A stretch of 64,000 nucleotides of DNA, taken from Kaustia mangrovi (lineage in GTDB: Bacteria; Pseudomonadota; Alphaproteobacteria; Rhizobiales; Im1). The notes under the pieces were generated by a model. That model saw only the letters and a list, made by a program, of their open reading frames with translations. It did no database searches and was not told where the DNA came from. Position numbers and translations under genes: made by a program. How positions within the stretch are numbered: position 1 is the stretch's first letter; the number at the start of each line of letters is the position of its first letter. The stretch is taken from assembly GCF_015482775.1 (NCBI RefSeq), contig NZ_CP058214.1, forward strand, positions 124,001-188,000, written 5' to 3'. Positions 41,142 to 50,674 of this stretch are shown here, in pieces.

Positions 41142-41576
41142 ATGGGCCTGTTCGACTTCATCAAGGATGCCGGCAAGGCGCTCGGGATCGGCGGCGGCGA
41201 CGAGGCGCCGACGGCGGAGGACGTCAAGAAGGAGCTCGAATCCCACAATCTCGGCACCGACAAGGTGACCGTCGACGTGGACGGAGACAAGGTGGTCGTC
41301 AAGGGCGATGTGGCGAGCCAGGAGGTCCTGGAGAAGGTCATCGTGGCTGTTGGCAACACGAAGGGTATTTCGAAGGTGGAAACGGCTGTTTCCGTTCCCG
41401 ACGAGAAGGAGCCGCGCTTCCACACCGTGAAAAAGGGCGACACGCTGTGGGCTGTCGCCGAGGCCGCCTACGGCAAGGGCGGCGGTCCGCGCTACACCGA
41501 GATCTTCGAGGCCAACAGGCCCATGCTGTCGGACCCCGACAAGATCTATCCGGGCCAGGTGCTGCGCATTCCCTGA
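41142..41576 (+). CDS. kbp: BON-LysM protein (Kbp/YgaU-like)
   Basis: The 144-residue protein has a BON domain (about 20-85; VDGDKVVVKGDVASQEVLEK, then AVGNTKGISKVET) and a C-terminal LysM domain (about 93-144; HTVKKGDTLWAVAEAAYGKG, then SDPDKIYPGQVLRIP). This order and size fit Kbp/YgaU, a cytosolic potassium-binding protein in E. coli, here recognised from architecture. It starts MGLFDFIKDAGKALG with no signal peptide. AGGAG lies 9-13 bases before the ATG. The 268-base gap to the divergent peroxiredoxin gene holds only promoter-type sequence. Confidence 0.88.
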   Translation: MGLFDFIKDAGKALGIGGGDEAPTAEDVKKELESHNLGTDKVTVDVDGDKVVVKGDVASQEVLEKVIVAVGNTKGISKVETAVSVPDEKEPRFHTVKKGDTLWAVAEAAYGKGGGPRYTEIFEANRPMLSDPDKIYPGQVLRIP

Positions 41577-41626
41577 CCGCACCCGTCCGATCGACGGGGC
41601 CGGGGGACCTTCGCGGGCTCCCGGCC

Positions 41627-44086
41627 TCAGCCCTTCATCCGCGCGGCTGTGGGATCGTAGAAGGGCTTGAGCTGAAGCCGGGCGGGATAGCGTTGCCAGG
41701 CGATCTCGACCTCGAAGCGGCCAGCCTCGAGGAAGCCCGGCGTCACGCCATCTTCCGCCTGCACATAGCCGAGCGCGAGCGACTTGCCGAGCCGGTGGCC
41801 CCAGGCGCCGGACGTCGTCGCCCCGACGAGCGTGCCGTCGAGCCAGATCGGCTCCTCGTGATACATGAGTGGCGCGGTCTCGCTGTCGTCCTCAAGGGCG
41901 ATGGCCACCATGCGGCGCGGGCGCACATTCGCCTCGCGCTGGCGCAGGAGCGCCTCGCGGCCGGTGAAGCCGCCGGGCTTGTCCCAGGCGACCGCGAAAC
42001 CGAGGCCTGCCTCGAGCGGCGTGTCCTCTTCCGCGATGTCGTGGCCCCAATGCCGGAAGCCCTTCTCCATGCGGCAGGCATTCATGGCGTGATAGCCGGC
42101 GGGTTTCAGGCCGAAGGCGTCGCCGGCCTCCACGATCGTCTCGAAGACATGGGGGGCGAATTCCGCCGGGATATAGAGCTCCCAGCCGAGCTCGCCCACA
42201 TAGGTGACGCGGCTCGCGCGCACCCGGGCAAAGCCGATCTCAAGCTCGCGGGAGGTGCCGAAGGGGCAGCGCTCGTTCGACAGATCCTCGCCGGACAGTT
42301 TTTCGAGCAGGGCACGGGCGTTCGGCCCCATGAGCCCGAGCATGGGCAGGCCGGAGGTGATGTCCGTCACCGTGCACTGGCTGCCGTCGGGAATGTGGCG
42401 CCTGAGCCATGCGAGATCGCGCATGTGGCCCGCCGCGGCGGTGACCACCAGGAACTCGGTCTCAGACAGGCGGGTGACGGTGAGGTCGGCCTCGATCCCG
42501 CCGCGCTCGTTGAGCCACTGGGTATAGACGACCCGGCCGGGCTCCACGTCGATCCGGTTGGCGCAGATATGGTCGAGCACGGCGCATGCGTCTCTGCCCT
42601 GGACGAGGAACTTCGCGAAGCTCGTCTGGTCGTAGAGCGCCACGGCGTCCCGCGTCGCCAGACATTCCGCCTCGCAGTCGTCGAACCAGTTCTGCCGGCC
42701 GAAGGAATAGGCGTATTCCGGCGCCGCCCCGTTGTGTGCGAACCAGTTGGGCCGCTCCCAGCCGGCGAGCTCGCCCATGCAGGCGCCCATGCCGACAAGG
42801 GCGTCGTGGAAGGGGGAGCGGCGCACGCCGCGCGCGGTCTCCACCTGCCTGTAGGGCCAGTGCATGGCATAGAGCAGGCCGAGCGTCTCCGTGGTGCGCT
42901 CGCGCAGATAGGCGCGGTTGGACTGGAAAGGGTGGACGCGCCGCACGTCGACGTCCGAGAGATCGACCGGGGCGTGCCCGTCATGGATCCAGTCGGCGAG
43001 CACCTTGCCCGCACCGCCGGAGGACTGGATGCCGATGGAGTTGAAGCCGCAGGCCACGAACAGGTCGCGGACCTCCGGTGTCTCGCCCAGCAGGTACCGG
43101 TCGTCGGGCGTGAAGCTCTCCGGGCCGTTGAAGAACAGCGAGATGCCCGCGGTCTCCAGCATCGGCATGCGCGCGACGGCAAGCTCCAGGACCGGCTCGA
43201 AATGATCGAAATCGGCGGGCAGCGTCTCGAAGGCGTGGTCTTCCGCGATACCGTCCATGCCCCAGGGCTTGGCCTCGGGCTCGAAGGCGCCGAGCAGGAG
43301 CTTGCCGGCATCCTCCTTGTAATAGGCGTATTCGTCGGGCACGCGCACCACCGGCATGTCGCGCGGGAGATCGGCGATGGCCTCGGTGACGATGTAGAAA
43401 TGCTCCGCCGCATGGAGCGGCAGATGAACGCCGAGCGGCCTGGCGAGCTCGCGCGACCACATGCCGGCTGCAATCACCACCTTGTCGGCGCGGATCTCGC
43501 CGTCGGACGTCGCCACGCCGACCGCGCGGCCGTCCTCGGTCAGGATCTGTTCGACCTTGACCTCCTCCAGGATGCGCGCGCCCTTCTGGCGGGCACCGGC
43601 GGCGAAGGCCTGGGTGGTGTCGATGGGGTTGGTCTGGCCGTCGCCCGGCAGGAACACGCCGCCCACCACGCCGTCGCAATTGAGGTGGGGCACGCGCTCG
43701 GCGATCTCGCCGGCAGACAGCACCTCTACTTCGAGCCCGAAGCTGCGGCCCATGGAGGCGCCGCGCTTGAACTCCTCGAACCGCCCCTCATTGAGGGCGA
43801 CGCCGTAGGAACCGTGCTGCTTGAAGCCCGTGGCGTGACCCGTCTCCTCCTCCAGCGTGCGGAAGAGCTCGCTGGTATATTTGGCAAGCTCGGTCAGGTT
43901 GCGGGTGGCGCGGAGCTGGCCGACGAGGCCGGCGGCATGCCATGTCGTGCCGCAGGTGAGCTGCTTGCGCTCCAGCACGACCACATTCGTGATGCCGCGC
44001 CGCGTCAGGTGATAGGCGATGGAACATCCGACGATGCCTCCGCCCACGATCACCACATCGGCACGCTCCGGCAACGGCTTCGTCAT
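41627..44086 (-). CDS. Sarcosine/dimethylglycine dehydrogenase-like enzyme (DAO + GcvT domains)
   Basis: The 819-residue fusion has an N-terminal FAD-dependent DAO domain (about 1-380; [20 protein letters not shown], then [20 protein letters not shown] with the conserved His for covalent flavin) and a C-terminal GcvT-like folate domain (about 430-810; [49 protein letters not shown]). Such enzymes demethylate N-methylglycines, with the GcvT part using tetrahydrofolate to capture the one-carbon unit. GGAGG 7 bases before the ATG fixes the start. The exact substrate (sarcosine, dimethylglycine or other) is not decidable here. Its folate product would feed the metF-metH route, and a BCCT-type transporter is in the same window. 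Confidence 0.85.
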   Translation of the reverse strand: MTKPLPERADVVIVGGGIVGCSIAYHLTRRGITNVVVLERKQLTCGTTWHAAGLVGQLRATRNLTELAKYTSELFRTLEEETGHATGFKQHGSYGVALNEGRFEEFKRGASMGRSFGLEVEVLSAGEIAERVPHLNCDGVVGGVFLPGDGQTNPIDTTQAFAAGARQKGARILEEVKVEQILTEDGRAVGVATSDGEIRADKVVIAAGMWSRELARPLGVHLPLHAAEHFYIVTEAIADLPRDMPVVRVPDEYAYYKEDAGKLLLGAFEPEAKPWGMDGIAEDHAFETLPADFDHFEPVLELAVARMPMLETAGISLFFNGPESFTPDDRYLLGETPEVRDLFVACGFNSIGIQSSGGAGKVLADWIHDGHAPVDLSDVDVRRVHPFQSNRAYLRERTTETLGLLYAMHWPYRQVETARGVRRSPFHDALVGMGACMGELAGWERPNWFAHNGAAPEYAYSFGRQNWFDDCEAECLATRDAVALYDQTSFAKFLVQGRDACAVLDHICANRIDVEPGRVVYTQWLNERGGIEADLTVTRLSETEFLVVTAAAGHMRDLAWLRRHIPDGSQCTVTDITSGLPMLGLMGPNARALLEKLSGEDLSNERCPFGTSRELEIGFARVRASRVTYVGELGWELYIPAEFAPHVFETIVEAGDAFGLKPAGYHAMNACRMEKGFRHWGHDIAEEDTPLEAGLGFAVAWDKPGGFTGREALLRQREANVRPRRMVAIALEDDSETAPLMYHEEPIWLDGTLVGATTSGAWGHRLGKSLALGYVQAEDGVTPGFLEAGRFEVEIAWQRYPARLQLKPFYDPTAARMKG

Positions 44087-44383
44087 GGATGGCTCCTCCC
44101 TGTACCCCCGTATCGGACCGCATCGGCCCGGTCGCCTCGACGCCATCCACACCCGGCACGCATGATCTCATGCGCAGTCGGGTGGCGAGTGCCGCGTCAG
44201 GCAACGGGAAGGACGCTAGCAAAGAGCGCGGGTCTTGGGCAGCAAAGAATTGGGCCGCGAAGAAATTGCGCACGGTGCGGAATTCGTCGCGCGGAATGAA
44301 AATTTCGTCGTGGCGGGGCTGGCCTGAAGCCGCCGTTTGTTATACAGGTTCGACCGTTCGATCATCAGAACGGGCAGGGAGTC

Positions 44384-44797
44384 ATGACCAGCGGATCTTA
44401 CAAGGGCGATGTCAGCCCGCGCGAAGCCTTCGAGCGGCTGCAGGAGAACGATCGCAGCGTGCTGATCGATGTGCGCACGGATGCGGAATGGGCGTTTGTC
44501 GGCGTGCCGGCCGTGGAGCGCATGGCCCGGATCCCGTGGCAGGTCTTCCCGACCATGGAGCGCAATGAGGGCTTCGTCGACCAGGTCCGTGCCGCCGGCG
44601 TGCCGGAGGACGCGGAGGTCTTCCTCCTGTGCCGCTCCGGCGGGCGTTCGGCAGCGGCCGCGGCGGCCCTGACGGCGGCGGGTTTCGAGAACTGCTTCAA
44701 TGTCGCCGGCGGCTTCGAGGGCGATCGCGACCAGCACGGCCACCGCAACACCGTGGGCGGCTGGCGCCATGACGGGCTGCCCTGGGTGCAGGGCTGA
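44384..44797 (+). CDS. Rhodanese-like sulfurtransferase
   Basis: The 137-residue single-domain rhodanese has the active Cys about C83 in the loop CRSGGRSA. SVLIDVRTDAEWAFVGVPAV and the C-terminal FNVAGGFEGDRDQHGHRNTV with GGWRHDGLPWVQ match the variant common next to metZ in alphaproteobacteria. It carries sulfane sulfur or acts in sulfur transfer; the partner is unknown. It is 19 bases upstream of metZ and clearly co-transcribed, pointing to sulfur assimilation into homocysteine. Confidence 0.88.
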   Translation: MTSGSYKGDVSPREAFERLQENDRSVLIDVRTDAEWAFVGVPAVERMARIPWQVFPTMERNEGFVDQVRAAGVPEDAEVFLLCRSGGRSAAAAAALTAAGFENCFNVAGGFEGDRDQHGHRNTVGGWRHDGLPWVQG

Positions 44798-44816
44798 GGA
44801 CGGGGCGGCGCACATC

Positions 44817-46010
44817 ATGACGAAGGATGACTGTTCGCGCTGGGGCGAGGCGACGCGTCTGGTGCGCGGTGGGCTCGACCGCAGTCCGCATGGCGAGACC
44901 TCCGAGGCGCTCTATCTCAATTCCGGCTTCGTCTACGAGGATGCCGAGACGGCGGCGGCGCGCTTTGCCGGCGAGGCGGACGGCTATGTCTATGCCCGCT
45001 ACGGCAACCCCACCGTCACCATGTTCGAGGAGCGGCTGAGGCTGCTCGAGGGCTCGCAAGCCTGCTATGCGACGGCGAGCGGCATGGCCGCCGTGTTCGG
45101 CGCGCTCGCCTGCCAGCTCCGGGCGGGCGATCATGTCGTGGCCTCGCGCGCGCTCTTCGGCTCCTGCTACCAGATCGTCACGAATATCCTCCCGCGCTTC
45201 GGCGTCACCCATACGCTGGTCGACGGCAACGATCCCGATGTCTGGCGCGAGGCGATCACGGAGAATACGCGCTGCGTGTTCCTGGAGACCCCGTCCAACC
45301 CGACGCTGGAGGTGATCGATATCGCCATGGTGTCGGACATCGCGCACAAGGTGGGCGCCCGGGTGGTCGTCGACAATGTCTTCGCCACGCCGATTCTCCA
45401 GAAGCCCATGGCGCTCGGCGCCGATATCGTCGTCTATTCGGGCACCAAGCATATTGACGGGCAGGGGCGCTGCCTCGGCGGCGCGATCATGTCCACCGCG
45501 GCCTTCAAGGAGGACGAGCTCAAGCCGTTCCTGCGCCATACCGGCCCCTCGCTCAGCCCGTTCAATGCCTGGGTGCTGCTGAAGGGGCTGGAGACGCTGA
45601 AGCTGCGCGTGCGTCACCAATGCGCCTCCGCCAGGGCGGTCGCCGACGCGCTTCGGGCATTGCCCGCCGTGGAGCGCGTGATCTATCCCGAGCTCGACAG
45701 CCATCCCCAGAAGGCCCTTGCCGCCCGCCAGATGACAGCCGGCGGCACCATGGTGACCTTCGTGCTGAAGGGCGGGCGCGAAGAGGCCTTCGACGCGCTG
45801 CGCAGGCTCTCCATCGTCGACATCTCCAACAATCTGGGCGATGCGAAGTCGCTCATCACCCATCCCGCCAGCACCACCCACCGCAATATCGGCGAGGAGG
45901 CGCGCGCGGCCATGGGCATCGGCGAAGGCATGCTGCGGCTGTCGGTGGGGCTGGAGGAGACCGACGACCTGATCGGCGACCTCACCGGCGCCATCGCCGG
46001 ACGGGCCTGA
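44817..46010 (+). CDS. metZ: O-succinylhomoserine sulfhydrylase
   Basis: The 397-residue PLP enzyme of the Cys/Met gamma-lyase family has YVYARYGNPTVTMFEERLRL, then ATASGMAAVFGAL, FLETPSNPTLEVIDI and the PLP Lys K211 in VYSGTKHIDGQGRCLGG, with LITHPASTTH near the end. The SGTKHIDGQGR form of the PLP loop is characteristic of MetZ. It makes homocysteine from O-succinylhomoserine and sulfide, the substrate of the MetH encoded upstream in the window. It is co-transcribed with the rhodanese gene. Cystathionine gamma-synthase is the alternative. Confidence 0.9.
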   Translation: MTKDDCSRWGEATRLVRGGLDRSPHGETSEALYLNSGFVYEDAETAAARFAGEADGYVYARYGNPTVTMFEERLRLLEGSQACYATASGMAAVFGALACQLRAGDHVVASRALFGSCYQIVTNILPRFGVTHTLVDGNDPDVWREAITENTRCVFLETPSNPTLEVIDIAMVSDIAHKVGARVVVDNVFATPILQKPMALGADIVVYSGTKHIDGQGRCLGGAIMSTAAFKEDELKPFLRHTGPSLSPFNAWVLLKGLETLKLRVRHQCASARAVADALRALPAVERVIYPELDSHPQKALAARQMTAGGTMVTFVLKGGREEAFDALRRLSIVDISNNLGDAKSLITHPASTTHRNIGEEARAAMGIGEGMLRLSVGLEETDDLIGDLTGAIAGRA

Positions 46011-46097
46011 GGCGGGACGCGCCGTTCCGCCAGTCGGATGACGGTCTCGCCAGACATGGACGAAAGCCTACACTTGCGGTGTTCCCTTGTATGAGCC

Positions 46098-46120
46098 GCC
46101 GGGATCTTGCCGATCCCGGC
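46098..46120 (+). terminator. Stem-loop between metZ and the dienelactone hydrolase gene
   Basis: A perfect 9-bp stem (GCCGGGATC and complement, loop TTGCC) lies 87 bases past metZ and 40 bases before the next ATG. No T-run follows, so it may be a weak terminator or part of the next gene's leader. Confidence 0.4.
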
Positions 46121-46160
46121 AGCGCTCCGGATCGAACAGGCAAGCGGGGAGGGCTTCGCG

Positions 46161-46934
46161 ATGCATACCGGCTTCAAGAGTATCCTGGCGGCTGTCGCCA
46201 TTGCCGCTGTCGCGGCCACGGGCATGGCGCGGGCGGACATCGTCGGCGAGAACGTCGTCTATGAGGTGAATGGCAAGCCGTTCGAGGGCTATGCCGTCCA
46301 GAATACGGGCTTTGGCGACAGCCAGCCCGCCGTCCTGCTGGTCCATGACTGGGACGGGCTCGACGATTACGAGAAACAGCGCGCCACCATGCTGGCGGCG
46401 GAAGGCTATACGGTGCTCGCCGCCGATCTCTTCGGCCAGGGCGTGCGCCCGGAGACGACGGAGGAGAAGAAGGCGCATACGAGCGCGCTCTACGGCGACC
46501 GCGCGGAAATGCGCGCGCGGATGTCGGCGGCGCTTGAGGCGCTCAAGGCGCGCGACGGGGTCGATCCCTCGCGCATTGTCGTCATGGGCTATTGCTTCGG
46601 CGGGTCCGCCGCACTGGAGCTTGCCCGCTCGGGCGCGGACATTGCCGGCGTGGCGACCTTCCATGGCGGTCTCGCAACGCCTGCCGACCAGTCCTATGCG
46701 CAAGTGAAGGGGCCGGTCCTCGTCATGCACGGATCCGCCGACACCTCCGTGCCGATGAGCGATGTGGCCGCGCTGGCCGCCGCGCTCGACAAGGACGGCA
46801 TCGCGCACCGCATGGAGATCTATGGCGGCGCGCCGCACGCCTTCACCGTATGGAACGGAAGCCGCTACAATGCGGCAGCGGACGTCGCCTCCTGGCGCAC
46901 CTTCCTCGACTTCCTGAACGATACGGTGCGCTGA
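46161..46934 (+). CDS. Exported dienelactone hydrolase-family protein
   Basis: The 257-residue alpha/beta hydrolase has a signal peptide (ILAAVAIAAVAATGMARA). The catalytic triad is visible as C145 in VVMGYCFGGSAALE, D194 in HGSADTSVPMSD and H226 in GGAPHAFTVW. The Cys nucleophile, in place of Ser, and the GYCFGG elbow are typical of dienelactone hydrolases. Exported members are common, and their physiological substrates are mostly unknown. GGGGAGGG precedes the ATG at 46161. The 3' end meets a terminator that belongs to the convergent BA14K gene. Confidence 0.88.
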   Translation: MHTGFKSILAAVAIAAVAATGMARADIVGENVVYEVNGKPFEGYAVQNTGFGDSQPAVLLVHDWDGLDDYEKQRATMLAAEGYTVLAADLFGQGVRPETTEEKKAHTSALYGDRAEMRARMSAALEALKARDGVDPSRIVVMGYCFGGSAALELARSGADIAGVATFHGGLATPADQSYAQVKGPVLVMHGSADTSVPMSDVAALAAALDKDGIAHRMEIYGGAPHAFTVWNGSRYNAAADVASWRTFLDFLNDTVR

Positions 46935-46941
46935 GAAAAAA

Positions 46942-46997
46942 GGGTGCCCGCGGGATCGGCCCATCCTGAGGATGGGGACCGACCGCCGCAGGCACCC
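46942..46997 (-). terminator. Terminator of the BA14K-family gene
   Basis: GGGTGCCTGCGG and its near-complement (11 of 12) enclose a smaller hairpin (CCATCC/GGATGG). On the minus strand the stem is followed by a run of six T (46936-46941 read as AAAAAA on the plus strand). This is a strong intrinsic terminator for leftward transcription. Confidence 0.8.
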
Positions 46998-47073
46998 GGA
47001 CAGGCCGGTGCTTTCAAGGGGGGCGACACCGGCCCGTTCCGTCGGCTCGAAGGACGCTCCTGGCTGGAGGGGA

Positions 47074-47616
47074 TCAGCGGCAGAAGCGCTTGTAGCCGGA
47101 ATAGGTGGTGTAGTAGCCCGTATCCGGCTCGAAGCTGCGGTACTTCGACGAGCAGTAGGCGTACCAGTCGCGCGTCCACGGCTCCGGGCTGCCATAGCGG
47201 TATGACGGCCGGGCAGGGGCGCGGCGCGGCTGGGACGTCGTGGCGGCAAGTGCGCCCAGTCCGAGGATCAGACCCGCCGCACCGAGCGCGACGCCGGCAT
47301 TGTTGTCGTGATCGTGCCTGCGATGGCGATGGTGATAATAGCCGTGCCGGCGCATCTTTTTGTGGTACTTCCGCTTGTATTTGTTCTTGTACTTCCGCTT
47401 GTAATATTTCTTGTAGTACTTCTTGTGGCGGCGGTCGCCCCGCCAGCCGTCGCGGTGATCCACGGTCTGCACGAGACCTTGCCCGGCAACGGCCCCCGCA
47501 GCGCCGCCAGCAACGGCCGGGGTGAAGGCCGATCCGGCCTGCACGGTCGTGCCGAGGCTCGACAGGCCGACTGCGAGGATCGTGGCACAAGCTGTTGCTT
47601 TCAGGCGTTTGTTCAT
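47074..47616 (-). CDS. BA14K-family exported protein
   Basis: The 180-residue protein has a signal peptide (ATILAVGLSSLGTTVQA). A remarkable central segment of about 45 residues is made almost only of Lys, Arg, Tyr and His (for example KKYYKKYYKRKYKNKYKRKY). A hydrophobic Gly/Ala helix follows, and then the BA14K C-terminal module WYAYCSSKYRSFEPDTGYYT with YSGYKRFCR. BA14K proteins are Hyphomicrobiales envelope proteins, some immunoreactive or lectin-like. AGGAGG lies 8 bases before the ATG. A strong terminator follows it. Confidence 0.85.
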   Translation of the reverse strand: MNKRLKATACATILAVGLSSLGTTVQAGSAFTPAVAGGAAGAVAGQGLVQTVDHRDGWRGDRRHKKYYKKYYKRKYKNKYKRKYHKKMRRHGYYHHRHRRHDHDNNAGVALGAAGLILGLGALAATTSQPRRAPARPSYRYGSPEPWTRDWYAYCSSKYRSFEPDTGYYTTYSGYKRFCR

Positions 47617-47716
47617 GGGGGAATCCTCCTTTGAAACCTTGGGGGCCGTCCCGGGGTGGTAATGGGGCCGGCCCACATCCCGCAGGACGTGAGGCCGGTG
47701 ATCGTCGGGCTGTGGC

Positions 47717-48343
47717 TTAGCCGCTGGAGCCGTCCGTCTCGCTGTCCGTATTGGCCGGCGGCGGGCCCTGGCGCTTTCCCTTGCCCATGAACCCGTCGCG
47801 CGGGCGGGGCCGGTCGTCGCGGTTGAGGGCGCCGTCGTCATTGCGGTCGAAGCGTTCCGCGCGCTTCTTCGCGGGTTCGACATACTCCTCGATGGTCACC
47901 TGTGCGTCGCCATCGACGTCATAGCGCTGGAAATCGCGCACCATGCGGCGGTGCATGCGGTCGAGCCACAGCGCCTGATACTCCTCCAGGCTGAGCTGGC
48001 CGTTACCGTCGGCGTCGAATTTCTTCAGCGCGTCGGAGCGGACGGTCTCGATCTCCTCGATGGTCACGCTCTTGTCGCCATTGGCATCGTAGCGCTCCAT
48101 GAAGCGCCACATATGCATGCCGCCGTGACCGTGCATGCCCTTGCGATGGGCGCGCATGCCCTTGTGGCCGTGCCGGCCGCCGCCCCACTTGCCCATGTCG
48201 CAGGACTGGCCGCCGCGGGCATGGTGATAGCCGTGATGGCCACCGCCCCAGCGCTCGTGGGCCTGGACCGCCGTGGCGGTTCCCGCAGCGGCGAGGCCGA
48301 GCAGGGCGACACCGGCAACCAGGATCTTGGATCGTTTCGTCAT
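47717..48343 (-). CDS. Exported EF-hand calcium-binding protein
   Basis: The 208-residue protein has a signal peptide (ILVAGVALLGLAAAG, cleavage near VQAHE), a His/Gly-rich stretch (about 30-78, over a dozen His), then four EF-hand loops: DANGDKSVTIEE, DADGNGQLSLEE, DVDGDAQVTIEE and the degenerate DRNDDGALNRDD. The first three have the acidic ligands at positions 1, 3, 5 and 12. It is expected in the periplasm, binding Ca2+ and perhaps other metals through the His region. It is divergently transcribed from a response regulator gene (198-bp gap), which may control it. Confidence 0.87.
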   Translation of the reverse strand: MTKRSKILVAGVALLGLAAAGTATAVQAHERWGGGHHGYHHARGGQSCDMGKWGGGRHGHKGMRAHRKGMHGHGGMHMWRFMERYDANGDKSVTIEEIETVRSDALKKFDADGNGQLSLEEYQALWLDRMHRRMVRDFQRYDVDGDAQVTIEEYVEPAKKRAERFDRNDDGALNRDDRPRPRDGFMGKGKRQGPPPANTDSETDGSSG

Positions 48344-48541
48344 GGCAACACCTCATTGCGTTCAAGCGATGAGGCGAGTTCTGGCAGTCGACTGTCGCAG
48401 AAATTCGTCATGGGAACGGGTTTTTGTCGCGGATCTTGTCAGGGCATTCGGCTGAAACATTTCGTTACAATTTTGTGCGGTGAATGCCTGCGCGATGCGG
48501 CATAAGAATGGCGAAGTCCAACTGACGGGCGGATCTCGGGT

Positions 48542-49267
48542 ATGGATGCCACGCCGCATATTCTTGTTGTCGACGATCACCGCGAAATCCGCGAGGCGCT
48601 GACGAAGTACCTCAAGCGCAACGGGATGCGGGTGAGCGCGGCCGATGGCGGCCAGGCGATGAAGGCTGCCCTGAAGACGAGCGCTGTCGATCTCGTCGTG
48701 CTCGACGTGATGATGCCGGGCGAGGACGGGCTGACGCTCTGCCGCCATCTGCGCGAGACGACCGACCTTCCCGTCATCATGTTGACCGCCATGGCGGAAG
48801 ACACCGACCGCGTGGTCGGGCTGGAGATCGGCGCCGACGACTATGTCACCAAGCCGTTCAACCCACGCGAGCTCCTGGCGCGGATCCGGGCCGTGCTGCG
48901 CCGGTCGGCGGCGGCACCCAGGGCGCGCGACCGCATCGAGCCCGTGACCTACCGGTTCGACCGCTGGACCTTCGATCTCGCCCGCCAGGAGATCCAGGCC
49001 GACGACGGCATGGCGATCCCCTTGAGCACCGCGGAGTTCAAGCTGCTCCAGGCGCTCGTGGAGCGTCCCCATATGGTGCTCTCGCGCGACCAGCTCCTCG
49101 ACCTGACCGCGGGCCGGTCCGCGCAGGCCTTCGACCGCTCGATCGACAATCAGGTCAGCCGCCTGCGCCGCAAGATCGAACGCGACCCCAAGGCGCCCGA
49201 GATCGTCAAGACAGTCTGGGGCGGCGGTTATGTCTTCGCCTGCGACGTGGAGGAGGTCGTGTCGTGA
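48542..49267 (+). CDS. OmpR-family response regulator
   Basis: The 241-residue protein has a receiver domain (about 1-120) with the acidic pair D11-D12, phospho-acceptor D55 in VVLDVMMPGEDGL, Thr in MLTAMAED and Lys in VTKPFNPRELL. A winged-helix DNA-binding domain (about 140-235) has LSTAEFKLLQALVERPHMVL, then LDLTAGRSAQAFDRSIDNQV and TVWGGGYVFA. Its end overlaps the histidine kinase start (GTGA). It is first in a four-gene run with kinase, RND adaptor and RND pump, so control of efflux is likely. Confidence 0.93.
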   Translation: MDATPHILVVDDHREIREALTKYLKRNGMRVSAADGGQAMKAALKTSAVDLVVLDVMMPGEDGLTLCRHLRETTDLPVIMLTAMAEDTDRVVGLEIGADDYVTKPFNPRELLARIRAVLRRSAAAPRARDRIEPVTYRFDRWTFDLARQEIQADDGMAIPLSTAEFKLLQALVERPHMVLSRDQLLDLTAGRSAQAFDRSIDNQVSRLRRKIERDPKAPEIVKTVWGGGYVFACDVEEVVS

Positions 49268-50655
49268 GCCTCGTCCCGAAAAGCCTGGCCGGGCAGCTTG
49301 TCTCCCTCCTGCTCGCCGCCCTCGTGGTCTCGCAGATCCTGACCATGGTCATGTTCTTCGGCGAGCGCGACGAGGCCGTGCGCGACGCATGGCGCGCGGA
49401 ATTCGCCCAGCGCATCGCCTCCGTCGCCCGGCTGGCCGACGAGGCGCCGCCCCAGCTTGCCGAGCAGTTCGTCGCCGCCGCCAAGTCGCGCAAGCTCACC
49501 TATTCGGTCGGCGCAGCACCCGCCGGCGACGAGGCCATGACGACGACGGAGGACGACCGCGAGCTCGAAATCCTGCTGGCGGCGGCGCTCGAGCGCGACA
49601 GTATCCAGGGGATTCGCGTGGTGTCCTCTGACGAGCTGCGGAAGCCGCCCCTGCCGGAACGGCTCTACGACGCCGTCGTGGATCTCGTTCAGGGGCCGCC
49701 CAAGCCGAAGGAGGTGGACAAGGCGCCCGCCATGCTGATCGCCATTCCGCTCTCCGACGGGCGCTGGTTCAATGTCGAGCTGGACGGGCGTTCGCACGGC
49801 CCCCGCTGGGCGCTCGTGCCGCTGGCCTCCACACTACTGACGGCGCTTGCAACTCTCATCGTCGTCGCCTGGACCGTCCGGCGCATCACGCGGCCGCTGC
49901 GTAACCTTGCGGAGGCCACGGAGGGGCTCGGGCGCGGCGAGGCGCCTGTGACGCTCAGGCCGGAGGGGCCGGAGGAGCTTCGCAAGGTCGCCCTGGCGTT
50001 CAACGCCATGAGCGAGCGGCTGACGCGCTTCGTGAAGGACCGTACGCGCATGCTCGCCGCCATCAGCCACGATCTGCGCACGCCGATCACCGCGATGCGC
50101 GTGCGCGCGGAGTTCATCGACGACGAGGAGACCCGCGATCACATCATCCAGACGCTCGACGACATGAAGAACATGACCGAGGCGACCCTGTCCTTCGCCC
50201 GCGACGAGGCGAGCACGGAGGAGACGCGTGTCGTGGACCTGTCGGCGCTCGTCGGGAGCCTGGTCTCCGATCTGGAGGATCTGGGCCATGAGGTCCGCTT
50301 CCAGGATGGCGAGGCGATGCCGGTCGCCTGCCGTCCGGCAAGCATCAAGCGCGCCATTGCGAACCTTCTCGGCAATGCCGTCAGATACGGCTCGCGCGCC
50401 CATGTCAGGCTGGCGAAGACGGATCACACGGTGACCGTGACCATCGACGATGTCGGTCCGGGCATCCCGGAGGAACGGCTGAGCGAGGTCTTCGAGCCCT
50501 TTACCCGGCTCGAGGGCTCGCGCAGCCGCGAGACGGGAGGCGTCGGGCTCGGGCTCGCCATCGCGCGCTCGATCGTGCTGGCCCATGGCGGCGAGATCGT
50601 GCTGGAGAACAGAAAACAGGGAGGCTTGCGGGCCCGGGTCGTTCTGCCCTTGTGA
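49264..50655 (+). CDS. Sensor histidine kinase (EnvZ-like)
   Basis: The 463-residue kinase has a first membrane helix at about 10-32, a periplasmic region of about 145 residues with an acidic stretch, a second helix at about 185-205, HAMP (about 205-258; RRITRPLRNLAEATEGLGRG), the HisKA box with H269 in AISHDLRTPITAMRV, and the ATPase domain with NAVRYGSR (N box), DVGPGIPEE (G1) and GVGLGLAIARS (G2). The start is GTG at 49264, overlapping the regulator stop. The periplasmic domain shows no family I recognise. The signal is unknown; periplasmic stress or a pump substrate is inferred from the operon. Confidence 0.92.
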   Translation: MSLVPKSLAGQLVSLLLAALVVSQILTMVMFFGERDEAVRDAWRAEFAQRIASVARLADEAPPQLAEQFVAAAKSRKLTYSVGAAPAGDEAMTTTEDDRELEILLAAALERDSIQGIRVVSSDELRKPPLPERLYDAVVDLVQGPPKPKEVDKAPAMLIAIPLSDGRWFNVELDGRSHGPRWALVPLASTLLTALATLIVVAWTVRRITRPLRNLAEATEGLGRGEAPVTLRPEGPEELRKVALAFNAMSERLTRFVKDRTRMLAAISHDLRTPITAMRVRAEFIDDEETRDHIIQTLDDMKNMTEATLSFARDEASTEETRVVDLSALVGSLVSDLEDLGHEVRFQDGEAMPVACRPASIKRAIANLLGNAVRYGSRAHVRLAKTDHTVTVTIDDVGPGIPEERLSEVFEPFTRLEGSRSRETGGVGLGLAIARSIVLAHGGEIVLENRKQGGLRARVVLPL

Positions 50656-50674
50656 GCGAGAGAGACGGAAACCG

